Shown here piece by piece: positions 26,201 to 35,358 of a DNA stretch of 64,000 nucleotides. The DNA comes from CAYRVX01 sp964427875 (lineage in GTDB: Bacteria; Planctomycetota; Phycisphaerae; SM23-33). Every line of letters starts with the position of its first letter. Position 1 is the stretch's first letter. Under the pieces are notes generated by a model. That model was not told the origin of the DNA, did no database searches, and was given only the letters and a program-made list of their open reading frames with translations. Location: NCBI GenBank assembly GCA_964427875.1, contig CAYRVX010000014.1, positions 1-64,000 of the forward strand, in the 5' to 3' direction. A program made the translations under genes and the position numbers.

Positions 26201-26860
26201 GTGAGACGATACACGATTCGTTCGGTGCGGCAGGCCCCGCCGCTGGTGGGGCGGGTCGCGGGCACGCCGTGGGAGGCCGCCGGCGTCCTGCGGATCGACA
26301 ACTACCCGTGGTACGAGCGCGGCGAGAAGCAGTCCACGGCCGTGCGAATGCTGTACGACCGGCGGGCCGTGTACGTGCAGTTTCGCTGCCGGGACCGGCA
26401 CATCTCCGCGCGGGCCACGCAGCTCAACGGCGACGTCTATCTCGATAGCTGCGTGGAGCTCTTCGCCATGCCCGACCCCGAGGTCAGCGGCGACTACTTC
26501 AACCTGGAGATCAACTGCTGCGGCTGCATGCACCTCGGCTGGGGCCCCGGGCGCCGCGGGCGGCGCCTCGTCACGCCGCAGCTCTCCCGGCGGATCCGCA
26601 TCGCCGCGTCCGTCGCAGCGCCCACCAAGGAGGAGTCCGGCGCCGATCGCCGGTGGTGGGTGGCCGCGGCGCTGCCGCTGGAGACGCTGAGCGATTTCGC
26701 CGGCCGGGCCGTCCGGCCGGGGCCCGGAGATCGCTGGCGGGCGAACCTCTACCGGTGCGGCGGGCGGACCGACCCGCAGTACGCCTGCTGGAGCCCGATC
26801 GACCGGCCGCAGCCGGACTACCATCGCCCGGAGTTCTTCGGTACGCTCTGCTTCGAGTAG
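26201..26860 (+). CDS. CBM9-like carbohydrate-binding protein
   Basis: 219 residues. The sequence AVRMLYDRRAVYVQFRCRDR, then YLDSCVELFAMPDPE and DYFNLEINCCGCMHL, is the pattern of the carbohydrate-binding family 9-like domain, here occupying the whole protein. No signal peptide is seen. Such stand-alone proteins are common in Planctomycetota and Bacteroidota; their ligand is mostly unknown. It begins four bases after the second SGNH gene, so it is part of the same transcription unit and may recognise the acetylated glycan or a fragment of it. Confidence 0.8.
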   Translation: MRRYTIRSVRQAPPLVGRVAGTPWEAAGVLRIDNYPWYERGEKQSTAVRMLYDRRAVYVQFRCRDRHISARATQLNGDVYLDSCVELFAMPDPEVSGDYFNLEINCCGCMHLGWGPGRRGRRLVTPQLSRRIRIAASVAAPTKEESGADRRWWVAAALPLETLSDFAGRAVRPGPGDRWRANLYRCGGRTDPQYACWSPIDRPQPDYHRPEFFGTLCFE

Positions 26861-26985
26861 CTCAGCGGCAATCCGCGGCCGGGCGGCTCGCGCGGGCTTG
26901 ACGGGAAGCCGGCGGCGCAATACCAAGGACAAGGTACACAGGGCCGCGGAAGCTTCTGGGAGTCCATCTGAGAGAAAGGGACATC

Positions 26986-28221
26986 ATGAGGGAATGGACC
27001 ACGGTGGCTGTTGCGTGTGCGTTGCTGGCGGCCGGGTGCTCGCGGATTCCGGACTCCGCGGCAATGAGGTCCTTCAGCGAGGACCTGAAGTTCCTCAGGG
27101 AGCACACCGATGCCGTGCTGCTGTCCGACGCGGCCGGGCGGGCGCAGGTCGTCGTCGTGCCGCAGTACCAGGGGCGCGTGATGACCAGCACCTCCGCCGG
27201 CGCCAAGGGGATGAGCTACGGCTGGATCAACCACAAGCTGATCGCCTCGGGCAAGACGGTGCCGCACATGAACGTCTTCGGCGGTGAGGACCGGCTGTGG
27301 TTCGCGCCGGAGGGCGGGCAGTACTCGATCTTCTTCAAGAAGGGCGAGCCGTTCGACCTCGAGCACTGGCAGACGCCGCCCGTCGTGGACAGCGAGCCGT
27401 ACGACGTAGTCGACAAGCAGGCCGACAGCGTCTCCTTCCGCAAGCGGACCCAACTCGTGAACTACTCCGGGACGAAGCTCGATCTCCAGATCGACCGCGC
27501 GGTTAGCCTGCTGGCGCCCGGGCGCATCGCCGAGGCCGTGGAGGTCCCGATACCCGAGGGCGTCCGGGCCGTCGGCTTCGAGTCGGAAACGAAGCTGACC
27601 AACACGGGCGCGAAGCCGTGGGAGAAGAAGACCGGCGTGCTTGCGATCTGGATCCTCGGCCAGTACAACCCCACGCCGGGCACGACGATCGCGATTCCCT
27701 TCCAGGCCGGCGGCGACGCGAAGCTCGGGCCCGTGCTCAACCGCTACCCGAGCTTCGGGGAGCTGGTCCCCCGGCGCCTGAAGATCAAGGGCGACGTGGT
27801 GTACTTCCGCGGCGACGGCCGGCGGCGCAACAAGATCGGGATCTACGGGCGGCGGGTCAAGGGCGTCTGCGGCAGCTTCGACGCGACGAACGGCCTGCTG
27901 ACCGTCGTGCAGTTCAACCAGCCCCCCGGCGCGAAGGACTACGTCAACTCCGCCTGGGAGATCCAGAAGCAGCCCTACGTCGGCGATGCGATCAGCAGCT
28001 ACAACGACGGCCCGCTCAAGCCCGGCCAGAAGGCGCTCGGCGGCTTCTACGAGCTGGAGACGCTCTCCCCCGCCGCGGCGCTCAAGCCCGGCGGGTCGAT
28101 CGTGCACGTCCACCGGACAATGCATTTCCAGGGCGCACGGGAAGGCCTTCAGCGAATCGCAAAGGCGACGCTGAAGCTGGGCCTCGATGAGATCGAAAAC
28201 GCCCTGCCGAAGAACCCCTGA
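26986..28221 (+). CDS. DUF6786-like lipoprotein
   Basis: 411 residues with a clear lipoprotein leader, MREWTTVAVACALLAAGC, lipobox Cys18. The body resembles the DUF6786 family: NVFGGEDRLWFAPEGGQYSI and then FFKKGEPFDLEHWQTP near residues 95-130. A galactose-mutarotase-like beta fold is likely. It probably binds or modifies a sugar in the periplasm or at the outer membrane; the reaction is not known. It starts the group that continues with two sulfatases, the first only 35 bases downstream, which points to a shared glycan substrate. Confidence 0.72.
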   Translation: MREWTTVAVACALLAAGCSRIPDSAAMRSFSEDLKFLREHTDAVLLSDAAGRAQVVVVPQYQGRVMTSTSAGAKGMSYGWINHKLIASGKTVPHMNVFGGEDRLWFAPEGGQYSIFFKKGEPFDLEHWQTPPVVDSEPYDVVDKQADSVSFRKRTQLVNYSGTKLDLQIDRAVSLLAPGRIAEAVEVPIPEGVRAVGFESETKLTNTGAKPWEKKTGVLAIWILGQYNPTPGTTIAIPFQAGGDAKLGPVLNRYPSFGELVPRRLKIKGDVVYFRGDGRRRNKIGIYGRRVKGVCGSFDATNGLLTVVQFNQPPGAKDYVNSAWEIQKQPYVGDAISSYNDGPLKPGQKALGGFYELETLSPAAALKPGGSIVHVHRTMHFQGAREGLQRIAKATLKLGLDEIENALPKNP

Positions 28222-28256
28222 CAGCAGCCGCACGCAAGCGGCAATCGGAGCGGAAC

Positions 28257-29741
28257 ATGAAACGACGCGATTTTCTGAAGGGGATGGCCGTCGGCGCGGC
28301 GGCGGCGATGTCCCGGCCGGGGCGCGTGGCCGCTGCTTCGAAGAAGCGCCGCAAGCCCAACATCATCTACCTGATCGCCGACGACCTGGGCTACGGCGAG
28401 CTCGGCTGCTACGGCCAGAAGTGGATCCGCACGCCCCACATCGACCGGATCGCGGCCGAGGGGATGCGGTTCACGCAGCACTATTCCGGCACGGCCGTCT
28501 GCGCGCCGTCACGCTGCGTGCTGATGACCGGCAAGCACACCGGCCACGCGTATATCCGCAACAACGGCGGTCCGAAGGGCCCGGAGTTCAAGCGGCTTCG
28601 CGAGAAGTACGGCTGCCAGTTCCCGGGGCAGAACCCGATCCCCGATAGCGAGGTGACCATCGCCGAGGTCCTCAAGGCCCACAGCTACGCCACGGGCGCG
28701 TGCGGCAAGTGGGGGCTGGGCCAGTGGGGCACGAGCGGCGATCCGAACCGCCAGGGGTTCGACCTCTTCTACGGCTACAACTGCCAGCGCCACGCCCACA
28801 ACCACTACCCGCGGTACCTCTGGCGCAACGGCAGGAAGGAGATCCTCGAGGGCAACGACCGGACGCTGACGGGCAAGCAGTACTCCCAGGACCTGTTCAT
28901 CAAGGAGGCCCTGGCGTTCATCCGCGCCAACAAGGACCGGCCGTTCTTCCTGTACATGCCGTTCATCATCCCGCACCTGTCGATCCAGGTGCCCGCCGAG
29001 ACGCTGAACGAGTACAAGGGCAAGATCCCCGAGGCGGCGTACAAGCACCGCGGGTACCTGAAGCACCCGTTCCCGCGGGCCGGCTACGCTGCGATGATCA
29101 CGCACATGGACCGCGGCATCGGGCAGATCATGAAGCTCGTCAAGGAGCTGGGGCTCGACGGGGACACGCTGATCATATTCAGCAGCGACAACGGCCCGAC
29201 GTACAACCGCCTCGGCGGCAGCGACTCGGACTTCTTCGCAAGCGCCGGGCCGCTCCGCGGGCTCAAGGGCAGCCTGTACGAGGGCGGCATCCGCGTGCCG
29301 ATGGTCGCCCGCTGGTGCGGGAAGATCAAGCCGGGCGCCGTCACCGAGCACGTCTCGGCCTTCTGGGACGTGCTGCCGACGCTGTGCGACGTGGCCGGCG
29401 CGCCGAAGCCCGACGACATCGACGGCATCAGCTTCGCGCCGACGCTGCTCGGCGCCGGCGAGCAGAAGGCCCACGAGTATCTCTACTGGGAGTTCCCCGC
29501 CTACGGCGGCCAGCAGGTCGTGCGCCTCGGCGACTGGAAGGGCGTGCGGCAGAGGATGCACAAGGGTAACATGAAGATCGAGCTGTACGACCTCGCCGAG
29601 GACGTCGGCGAGAAGAACGACGTTGCCGCCGAGCACCCCGAGATTGTCGGCCGAATTCGCAGGATCATGCGCGAGGCCCGCGTGCCCTCGAAGGTGTTTA
29701 AGTTCAAGGCGCTCGACGCGGAGCAGTCATCGAGTACCTGA
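28257..29741 (+). CDS. Sulfatase (arylsulfatase A type, family S1)
   Basis: 494 residues. A Tat-type leader (MKRRDFLKGMAVGAAAAM) sends it out of the cytoplasm. The N-terminal metal site is NIIYLIADDLGYGELG. The signature CAPSRCVLMTGKHTGH places the Cys to be converted to formylglycine at Cys82 in the C-x-P-S-R motif. The second metal site is IFSSDNGPTYN. S1 sulfatases remove sulfate esters from polysaccharides. A formylglycine-generating enzyme is needed but none is in the window. It lies between the DUF6786-like gene and a second sulfatase, 21 bases apart. Confidence 0.94.
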   Translation: MKRRDFLKGMAVGAAAAMSRPGRVAAASKKRRKPNIIYLIADDLGYGELGCYGQKWIRTPHIDRIAAEGMRFTQHYSGTAVCAPSRCVLMTGKHTGHAYIRNNGGPKGPEFKRLREKYGCQFPGQNPIPDSEVTIAEVLKAHSYATGACGKWGLGQWGTSGDPNRQGFDLFYGYNCQRHAHNHYPRYLWRNGRKEILEGNDRTLTGKQYSQDLFIKEALAFIRANKDRPFFLYMPFIIPHLSIQVPAETLNEYKGKIPEAAYKHRGYLKHPFPRAGYAAMITHMDRGIGQIMKLVKELGLDGDTLIIFSSDNGPTYNRLGGSDSDFFASAGPLRGLKGSLYEGGIRVPMVARWCGKIKPGAVTEHVSAFWDVLPTLCDVAGAPKPDDIDGISFAPTLLGAGEQKAHEYLYWEFPAYGGQQVVRLGDWKGVRQRMHKGNMKIELYDLAEDVGEKNDVAAEHPEIVGRIRRIMREARVPSKVFKFKALDAEQSSST

Positions 29742-29762
29742 GAATGTCAACGGAGAAGAACC

Positions 29763-31307
29763 ATGGCAGAGAAGATCACCAGACGTGACCTCCTGAGGCG
29801 AATCGCGGCGGCGCCGGCGATCGCAGCGGCGCCCCGGGCGTGGGCGGCCGGGGCCGATCGCCCCTGGCCCCACCCGAACGTCATCATCGTCATCACCGAC
29901 GACCAGGGCTACGGCGACCTGGCCTGCCACGGCAACAAGATCATCAAGACGCCCAACCTCGACGCCCTGCACGCGCGGAGCACACGCTTCACGGCGTTTC
30001 ACGTCAGCCCGACGTGCGCGCCGACCCGCGCGAGCCTGATGACCAGCCGCCACGAGTTCCGCTCGGGCGTCACCCACACGATCCACGAGCGGGAGCGCCT
30101 CGGCCTCAAGGCCGTCACGATCGCGCAGGTGCTCAAGGAGGCGGGTTACACGACGGGCATCTTCGGCAAGTGGCACCTGGGCGACCAGGAGCCCTACCAG
30201 CCGCACAACCGCGGCTTCGACGAGGTGTTCATCCACGGCGCGGGGGGCATCGGCCAGAGCTACCCGGGAAGCTGCGGCGACGCGCCGGGCAACAGGTACT
30301 TCGACCCGGCGATCCGGCACAACACGACGTTCGTCAAGACGAAGGGATACTGCACGGACATCTTCTTCACGCAGGCCCTGCGTTGGATCAAGGCGAACAA
30401 GGACCGGCCGTTCTTCGCGTACATCACGACGAACGCGCCGCACGGGCCGCTCGTCTGCCCGGAGGCGTACACCAGGCCGTACGTCGAGGCGGGGCTCGAC
30501 AAGGGCGCGGCCGCCTTCTACGGGATGATCACCAACATCGACGACAACATCGGCATCCTGGTGGAGAAGCTGGCCAAGTGGAAGCTCACCTCCAGGACGC
30601 TCGTGATCTTCATGACCGACAACGGCAGCGCCCAGGCCGGCGCCCGCGGGCGCCGACGGAAGCCCAAAGGCAAAGCCAAGGCGGCCGCCGAGCCGGCGCC
30701 GCAGGTCAAGTACCTCTTCAACGCGGGCATGAAGGGCAAGAAGGGCTCGGCGAACGAAGGGGGCACGCGCGTGCCGTGCTTCATGTCCTGGAAGGGGCGT
30801 GTCGCCGAGGGCGTGGACGTCGGCGCCCTGGCCGCTCATCTCGATCTGTTCCCCACCCTCGCCGAGCTGTGCGGCGGGAAGCTTCCCAAGGGCGTCAAGC
30901 TCGACGGCCGAAGCCTCGCGGGACTGCTGAAGGACCCGAAGGCTGACTGGGCGGATCGCTACCTGTTCACTCACCGCGGCCGCTGGGGCAAGGGCAAGGC
31001 GGCCGACTCGAAGTACGGCGCCTGCGCCGTCCGCAGCCAGCGGTTCCGCCTGGTCAACAACAGAGAGCTGTACGATATCCTCAACGACCCCGGCGAGAAG
31101 ACCAACGTCATCGACAAGCATCCCGACGCCGTCGCGGCGATGCGCAAGGCGTACGACCAGTGGTGGTCGGAGGTGCTTCCCGCCATGGTCAACGAGGACG
31201 CCCCCGTGCCGAAGGAGAACCCCTTCAAGGCCCTGTACCGCAAGCAGGCCGCCTCCGAGAAGGGCATACCCGCCTGGCCCGTCAAGCCGACGGCTCAGGA
31301 GTTGTAG
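29763..31307 (+). CDS. Sulfatase (family S1)
   Basis: 514 residues with a Tat-like leader, KITRRDLLRRIAAAPAIAAA. The first metal site is VIIVITDDQGYGDLACHG. The signature SPTCAPTRASLMTSRHEF puts the formylglycine Cys at 85, with Thr in place of the more common Ser (C-A-P-T-R). Around residue 300 a basic insert (RGRRRKPKGKAKAAAEP) interrupts the fold, unlike its neighbour. It follows the other sulfatase in the same transcription unit; the two are only distantly alike and probably act on different sulfate positions. Confidence 0.93.
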   Translation: MAEKITRRDLLRRIAAAPAIAAAPRAWAAGADRPWPHPNVIIVITDDQGYGDLACHGNKIIKTPNLDALHARSTRFTAFHVSPTCAPTRASLMTSRHEFRSGVTHTIHERERLGLKAVTIAQVLKEAGYTTGIFGKWHLGDQEPYQPHNRGFDEVFIHGAGGIGQSYPGSCGDAPGNRYFDPAIRHNTTFVKTKGYCTDIFFTQALRWIKANKDRPFFAYITTNAPHGPLVCPEAYTRPYVEAGLDKGAAAFYGMITNIDDNIGILVEKLAKWKLTSRTLVIFMTDNGSAQAGARGRRRKPKGKAKAAAEPAPQVKYLFNAGMKGKKGSANEGGTRVPCFMSWKGRVAEGVDVGALAAHLDLFPTLAELCGGKLPKGVKLDGRSLAGLLKDPKADWADRYLFTHRGRWGKGKAADSKYGACAVRSQRFRLVNNRELYDILNDPGEKTNVIDKHPDAVAAMRKAYDQWWSEVLPAMVNEDAPVPKENPFKALYRKQAASEKGIPAWPVKPTAQEL

Positions 31308-31372
31308 GAACGGCGGGCCGGCGTGGCGGGCGCGTCGCCGCTATCTTGCCTGGGGTTCGCGCATGATCGGAG

Positions 31373-31594
31373 CTAGCCCGCGAGGCGTGCCTTGAGGTTC
31401 TCCAGATCGACCTCAGGCTGCGCGTCGAAGTCGAGCGTCTTCCTCGCATCGAGAACTTCAATCCCCACGAGTTCATTCGCCGGCCCCATGTTCAGGGCGA
31501 CCGTGTCGGAGAGGCGAACCGTCCTGCACTGGAACTCGCCTTCCAGCAGCCGGATGTACAGCGCATCCACCTGTTCGTCGTACGTTATCCTCAT
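31373..31594 (-). CDS. DUF2283 family protein
   Basis: 73 residues. MRITYDEQVDALYIRLLEG and the ending NELVGIEVLDARKTL form the DUF2283 domain, a small beta-rich unit. Members often sit beside small toxin-like partners, but none is seen here. It lies 13 bases downstream of the sugar permease gene on the same strand and could be read from the transporter message. Its role is unknown. Confidence 0.8.
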   Translation of the reverse strand: MRITYDEQVDALYIRLLEGEFQCRTVRLSDTVALNMGPANELVGIEVLDARKTLDFDAQPEVDLENLKARLAG

Positions 31595-31607
31595 GTGGTC
31601 GATCCCC

Positions 31608-32648
31608 TCACGTCGTGCGGCGGTGGCGGAGGTTGTCGAGCGCGACGGCGACGATGATGATCCCGCCGGTGACGATCTCCTGGACCCAGTTGGGCAGGTC
31701 CATGTGGACGCAGCCGGAACGTATCACGCCCATGATCAGCGCCCCGACGATCGTCCCGAGGATGGTGCCCTCGCCGCCGGAGAAGCTGGCCCCGCCGATG
31801 ACCACGGCGGCGATGACCTCCAGCTCCAGGCCGATCACGACGGTGGGGTCGCCGACGCTCAGCCGGGAGAACTGCATCACCCCGGCCAGGCCGGCGAACA
31901 TCCCGCTGAGCGTGAAGACGATCACCTTCACGCGGTTGACGGGCACGCCGCACAGCCGGGCCGTCTGCTCGTTGGACCCCACGGCGAAGACGTGCCGGCC
32001 GAACCGCGTGTAGCGCAGCACGCCCGCCATGAGAATCGCCAGCCCGATCAGCATCCACACTCCGACCGGCAGGAGCATCCACCGCTGGTCCTGGCCCAGC
32101 GTCTCCAGGAGCCGGTTGAGCCACGTCTCCGGGGCCATGATCTTCTCTTCGTGCGCGATGCCCTTGCCGACGCCTCGCACGATCAGCATCATCCCCAGCG
32201 TGACGATGAACGATACGACGCGCAGGCCGGTGATGAGCGTCCCGCTGATGAAGCCGCACAGGGCCCCCGCGGCCACGCCCGCCAAGGCGAACAGAAGCGG
32301 GTAGAGGATGACCTTCGCCCCCGGCTCGGTGCCCGCGATCTGCTCGCCGAACGTGCCTTCCAGCAGCCAGGCGATGACGACCGTGCTGAAGGCCACGATC
32401 GATCCGACCGACAGGTCGATGCCGGCGGAGATGATGACCAGCGTCATGCCCAGCGCCGCGATGGCGACGGTGGTGGTCTGGCGCGAGATGGTCTCGAGGT
32501 TCTGTGTCGTGCGGAAGCTCGGCGGGGCGATGACGACGAACAGCAGGTAGACAAACACCAGCCCCAGGAGCGGGCCGAGCCTGATGAGGACCTGCTTCCA
32601 CGCGCCGCGTTCCGCCGCGGCCAGGCTTGCGGTGTCGGGCTCACTCAT
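31608..32648 (-). CDS. Sugar ABC transporter permease (RbsC type)
   Basis: 346 residues from the ATG at 32648, which overlaps the stop of the ATPase gene by four bases. It has about ten membrane helices and the family blocks ALGMTLVIISAGIDLSVGSI and VIGGASFSGGEGTILGTIVG. It forms the membrane channel for the binding protein and ATPase encoded just upstream, importing a monosaccharide. RbsC-type permeases serve ribose, xylose, galactose, rhamnose or fucose; the neighbouring fucosidase suggests fucose, but sequence alone does not decide. Confidence 0.92.
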   Translation of the reverse strand: MSEPDTASLAAAERGAWKQVLIRLGPLLGLVFVYLLFVVIAPPSFRTTQNLETISRQTTTVAIAALGMTLVIISAGIDLSVGSIVAFSTVVIAWLLEGTFGEQIAGTEPGAKVILYPLLFALAGVAAGALCGFISGTLITGLRVVSFIVTLGMMLIVRGVGKGIAHEEKIMAPETWLNRLLETLGQDQRWMLLPVGVWMLIGLAILMAGVLRYTRFGRHVFAVGSNEQTARLCGVPVNRVKVIVFTLSGMFAGLAGVMQFSRLSVGDPTVVIGLELEVIAAVVIGGASFSGGEGTILGTIVGALIMGVIRSGCVHMDLPNWVQEIVTGGIIIVAVALDNLRHRRTT

Positions 32649-34183
32649 GCTGCGGTTTCCTGTCCGGTCGCTTCCAACATGAGCTGGTGCTCGCCGATCT
32701 GATCGACCGCGTGCGCCGGCCCGAGCCGCCCGCGGCACATCACGGCGATCCGGTCGCAGATGCCCATGAGCTCAGGCAGATAGCTGCTGACCATGAGTAT
32801 GGCCTTGGGCTCGCCGTCGGCGCCGCAGGCCAGCTCGTCGATCAACTGGTAGATCAGGGCCTTGCTGCCGACGTCGATGCCTCGGGTGGGCTCGTCGAGC
32901 AGCAGGACGTCCACGTCGTGCTGGAGCATCCTGGCGACGGCGACCTTCTGCTGGTTGCCGCCGGACAGGTCCTCGGCGGGCTCACCGGCGCTGCGGCAGC
33001 GGATGTCAAGGCGCTCGATCCAATGCCGCGTGGCGGCCTCCTGGCGGCTCGGCAGGATGAGCCCCAGCGGGCCGAAGCCACGGAGCTTCGAGAGCGTGAC
33101 GTTGTCGGCGACCGTCAGCGACAGCGCCAGGCCCTCATCCTTGCGGTTCTCGCTGAGCAGGCCCATGCCCTGGTTCCACCGCCGGTGCGGGCTGGCCCAG
33201 CCGGTGTACACCCCCAGGCGGACCTTGCCGCTGCGGATGGGCTCGAGGCCGAACAGGGCCCGCAGGAACTCCGTGCGCCCCGCCCCGACGAGCCCGGCGA
33301 TGCCGAGCACCTCGCCGCGGTGCAGTTCCAGGCTGACGGATTCGGGCTTGACCTCGCCGGCCAGTTCCTCGATGTCCAGCACGACCTCGCCGGGCGACCG
33401 TTTGGAGCGCGGGTACAGCTCCTCGACGGTTCGGCCGACCATCATGGCGACGATCTCGTCCGCCGTGACGCCAGCCACCTGGCGCGTGCCCACAACGTGG
33501 CCGTCCCGCAGCACGGTGACCCGGTCGGCCACCTGCTGGACCTCCTCGATGACGTGGGAGATGTAGACGATGCTCTTGCCCTGGCCCTTCAGCACGCCGA
33601 TGAGCTCGAACAGCCGCTCCACGTCGCGGGTGCCGAGGCTGCTCGTTGGCTCGTCCAGGACGAGCACCTGGCAGCCGACGGCCAGGGCGCGGGCGATCTC
33701 GACAAGCTGCTGGGCGCCGACGGAAAGCTGCCTGACCTGCACGTCGGGACGGATCTCGGGGTGGGCGAAGTGCTCCAGGGCCCGGACGGCCATCTGGCGG
33801 ACCTGCCCGCGCCGGATCAGGCCCCAGGCGGCCGGCTCCAGGCCCAGGGAGATGTTCTCCTCCACCGTCAGGTGAGGCGCCAGCGAGAGCTCCTGGTAGA
33901 TCATGGCCACTCCGTGGCGCCGGGCCTCGAGCGGGTTCCGCGGCCGGAAGGGCGCCCCGTCGAGCGTCATCGAGCCGTGATCGGCCGAGTGGGCGCCGGA
34001 GAGGACCTTCATCAACGTGCTCTTGCCCGCCCCGTTCTCGCCGACCAGGGCGTGGACCTCGCCGCCGGCAACGGCCAGGGAGACGTCGTCCAGCGCGACG
34101 GTGGCGCCGAATCGCTTGCAGACACCCCGCATCTCCAGGCGCCGGTCGCCGGCGGGCCCGGGGTCTACTCCTCTTCGAGCCAT
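32645..34183 (-). CDS. Sugar ABC transporter ATP-binding protein (two ABC domains, RbsA type)
   Basis: 512 residues from the ATG at 34183, which overlaps the binding-protein gene by 19 bases; an inner Met at 34132 would remove 17 residues. The first ABC domain has VGENGAGKSTLMKVLSG (Walker A), LSVGAQQLVEIARAL and LVLDEPTSSL. The second has the usual degenerate Walker A (IAGLVGAGRTEFLRALFG), then LSGGNQQKVAVARML and LLLDEPTRGIDVGSK. Two fused ABC domains are the hallmark of RbsA/MglA-type carbohydrate importers. It powers the permease encoded next in the operon. Confidence 0.93.
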   Translation of the reverse strand: MARRGVDPGPAGDRRLEMRGVCKRFGATVALDDVSLAVAGGEVHALVGENGAGKSTLMKVLSGAHSADHGSMTLDGAPFRPRNPLEARRHGVAMIYQELSLAPHLTVEENISLGLEPAAWGLIRRGQVRQMAVRALEHFAHPEIRPDVQVRQLSVGAQQLVEIARALAVGCQVLVLDEPTSSLGTRDVERLFELIGVLKGQGKSIVYISHVIEEVQQVADRVTVLRDGHVVGTRQVAGVTADEIVAMMVGRTVEELYPRSKRSPGEVVLDIEELAGEVKPESVSLELHRGEVLGIAGLVGAGRTEFLRALFGLEPIRSGKVRLGVYTGWASPHRRWNQGMGLLSENRKDEGLALSLTVADNVTLSKLRGFGPLGLILPSRQEAATRHWIERLDIRCRSAGEPAEDLSGGNQQKVAVARMLQHDVDVLLLDEPTRGIDVGSKALIYQLIDELACGADGEPKAILMVSSYLPELMGICDRIAVMCRGRLGPAHAVDQIGEHQLMLEATGQETAA

Positions 34184-35145
34184 TTCTTGTAGTCCGGGTT
34201 CAGCAGGCCGTCGATCTTCTCCTCGTTCATGTTCTCCGGCGTGGCGACGGTGCAGCCGGTGTCCACGCGGGCCTCGACCTTCTGCTTCTTCAGGTGACGG
34301 ACCATCGTCTTGACGCCCATGTAGCCCATGTTGATCGGGTCCTGAAGCACCAGGCCGTGGATCTGCTTCCTGCCCAGCGCGTCCACCAGCTTGGCGTTGC
34401 TGTCGAAGCCGACGAACTTGATCTTGCCCGCCAGGGCGGCGTTCTCCAGCGCACGGAGCATGCCGAAGGTCGTCGTCTCGTTGGGGCAGAAGACGCCGTC
34501 CGCCTCGCGGAGCTTGGGCATGAGGTTCTCGGCCGTCTTCATCGACCGCTCGATGTCCCCGCCGCGTTGGCTCTCGCTGATCACCTCGATGCCGGAGTGC
34601 TTCTTGATGGCGTCGAGGAAGCCGGCCTCGCGGTTCTCGGTGCTGGCCGAGCCCTCGTGGTATCGCATCATCACGACCTTGCCCTTGCCGCCCAGGAGCC
34701 TGGCGAGGTGCTCGCCGCCCAACTGCCCGCCCTTGAAGTTGTCCGTGGCGACGAAACTGACGTGCTCGCTGCCGCCGAGCCCCGAGTCGATGATCACCGT
34801 CGGGATCCCGCTCTTCTTGGCGTTCCTCACCTGGATCTGCAAGGCCGGACCGTGATGCAGCGGGGCCAGCACGATGCCGTCCACGCCCCGAACGATGATG
34901 TCCTCGACGACCTTGGTCTGGCCTTCCAGGTCGTCCTCCTTCATCGCGCCCTTCCAGATGATGTCGACGCCGAGCTCCTTGGAGGCCTTGACCGCCCCGG
35001 CATGCACCGACTTCCAGAAGCTGTGCGTCGTGCCCTTGGGGATGACGGCGATGGTCGTCTTCCCGGGGCCGGCCGGCTTCGTCCTGCAGGACGTGATCAC
35101 CACGGCGGCGGCACAGCAAATCGATGCGATCAGCAGGTTGCGCAT
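34165..35145 (-). CDS. Sugar ABC transporter substrate-binding lipoprotein
   Basis: 326 residues with a lipobox at VITSC (Cys20). The mature part, TTIAVIPKGTTHSFWKSVHA to GCTVATPENMNEEKID, is a ribose/galactose-type periplasmic binding domain (family 4 of the Periplasmic_binding folds). It captures the sugar outside the membrane for the permease and ATPase downstream. This is the first gene of the operon binding protein-ATPase-permease-DUF2283. A 213-base gap separates it from the divergent fucosidase gene, so both may be controlled from that gap; I could not pick out a convincing operator there. Confidence 0.92.
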   Translation of the reverse strand: MRNLLIASICCAAAVVITSCRTKPAGPGKTTIAVIPKGTTHSFWKSVHAGAVKASKELGVDIIWKGAMKEDDLEGQTKVVEDIIVRGVDGIVLAPLHHGPALQIQVRNAKKSGIPTVIIDSGLGGSEHVSFVATDNFKGGQLGGEHLARLLGGKGKVVMMRYHEGSASTENREAGFLDAIKKHSGIEVISESQRGGDIERSMKTAENLMPKLREADGVFCPNETTTFGMLRALENAALAGKIKFVGFDSNAKLVDALGRKQIHGLVLQDPINMGYMGVKTMVRHLKKQKVEARVDTGCTVATPENMNEEKIDGLLNPDYKKWLEEE

Positions 35146-35358
35146 GATGGCTCCTTTCCTTGCATAGGCGGATCACCGGCCGGCGGCCGCGCCGGCACGG
35201 CGACGGATAGAGAATACCCCGGCGTTTTCGGCTTTGGCAAGGGTTTGTTGGGTCCGCATGAGATCAGGCGGCGTTGAAGGAAATGCCGGCGCTGCTGGCC
35301 GGCCGGCTCGCACGGGCCGGGCTTGGGGGTTGGCGTCTTTGGTTGGAGGCATCGAGGC

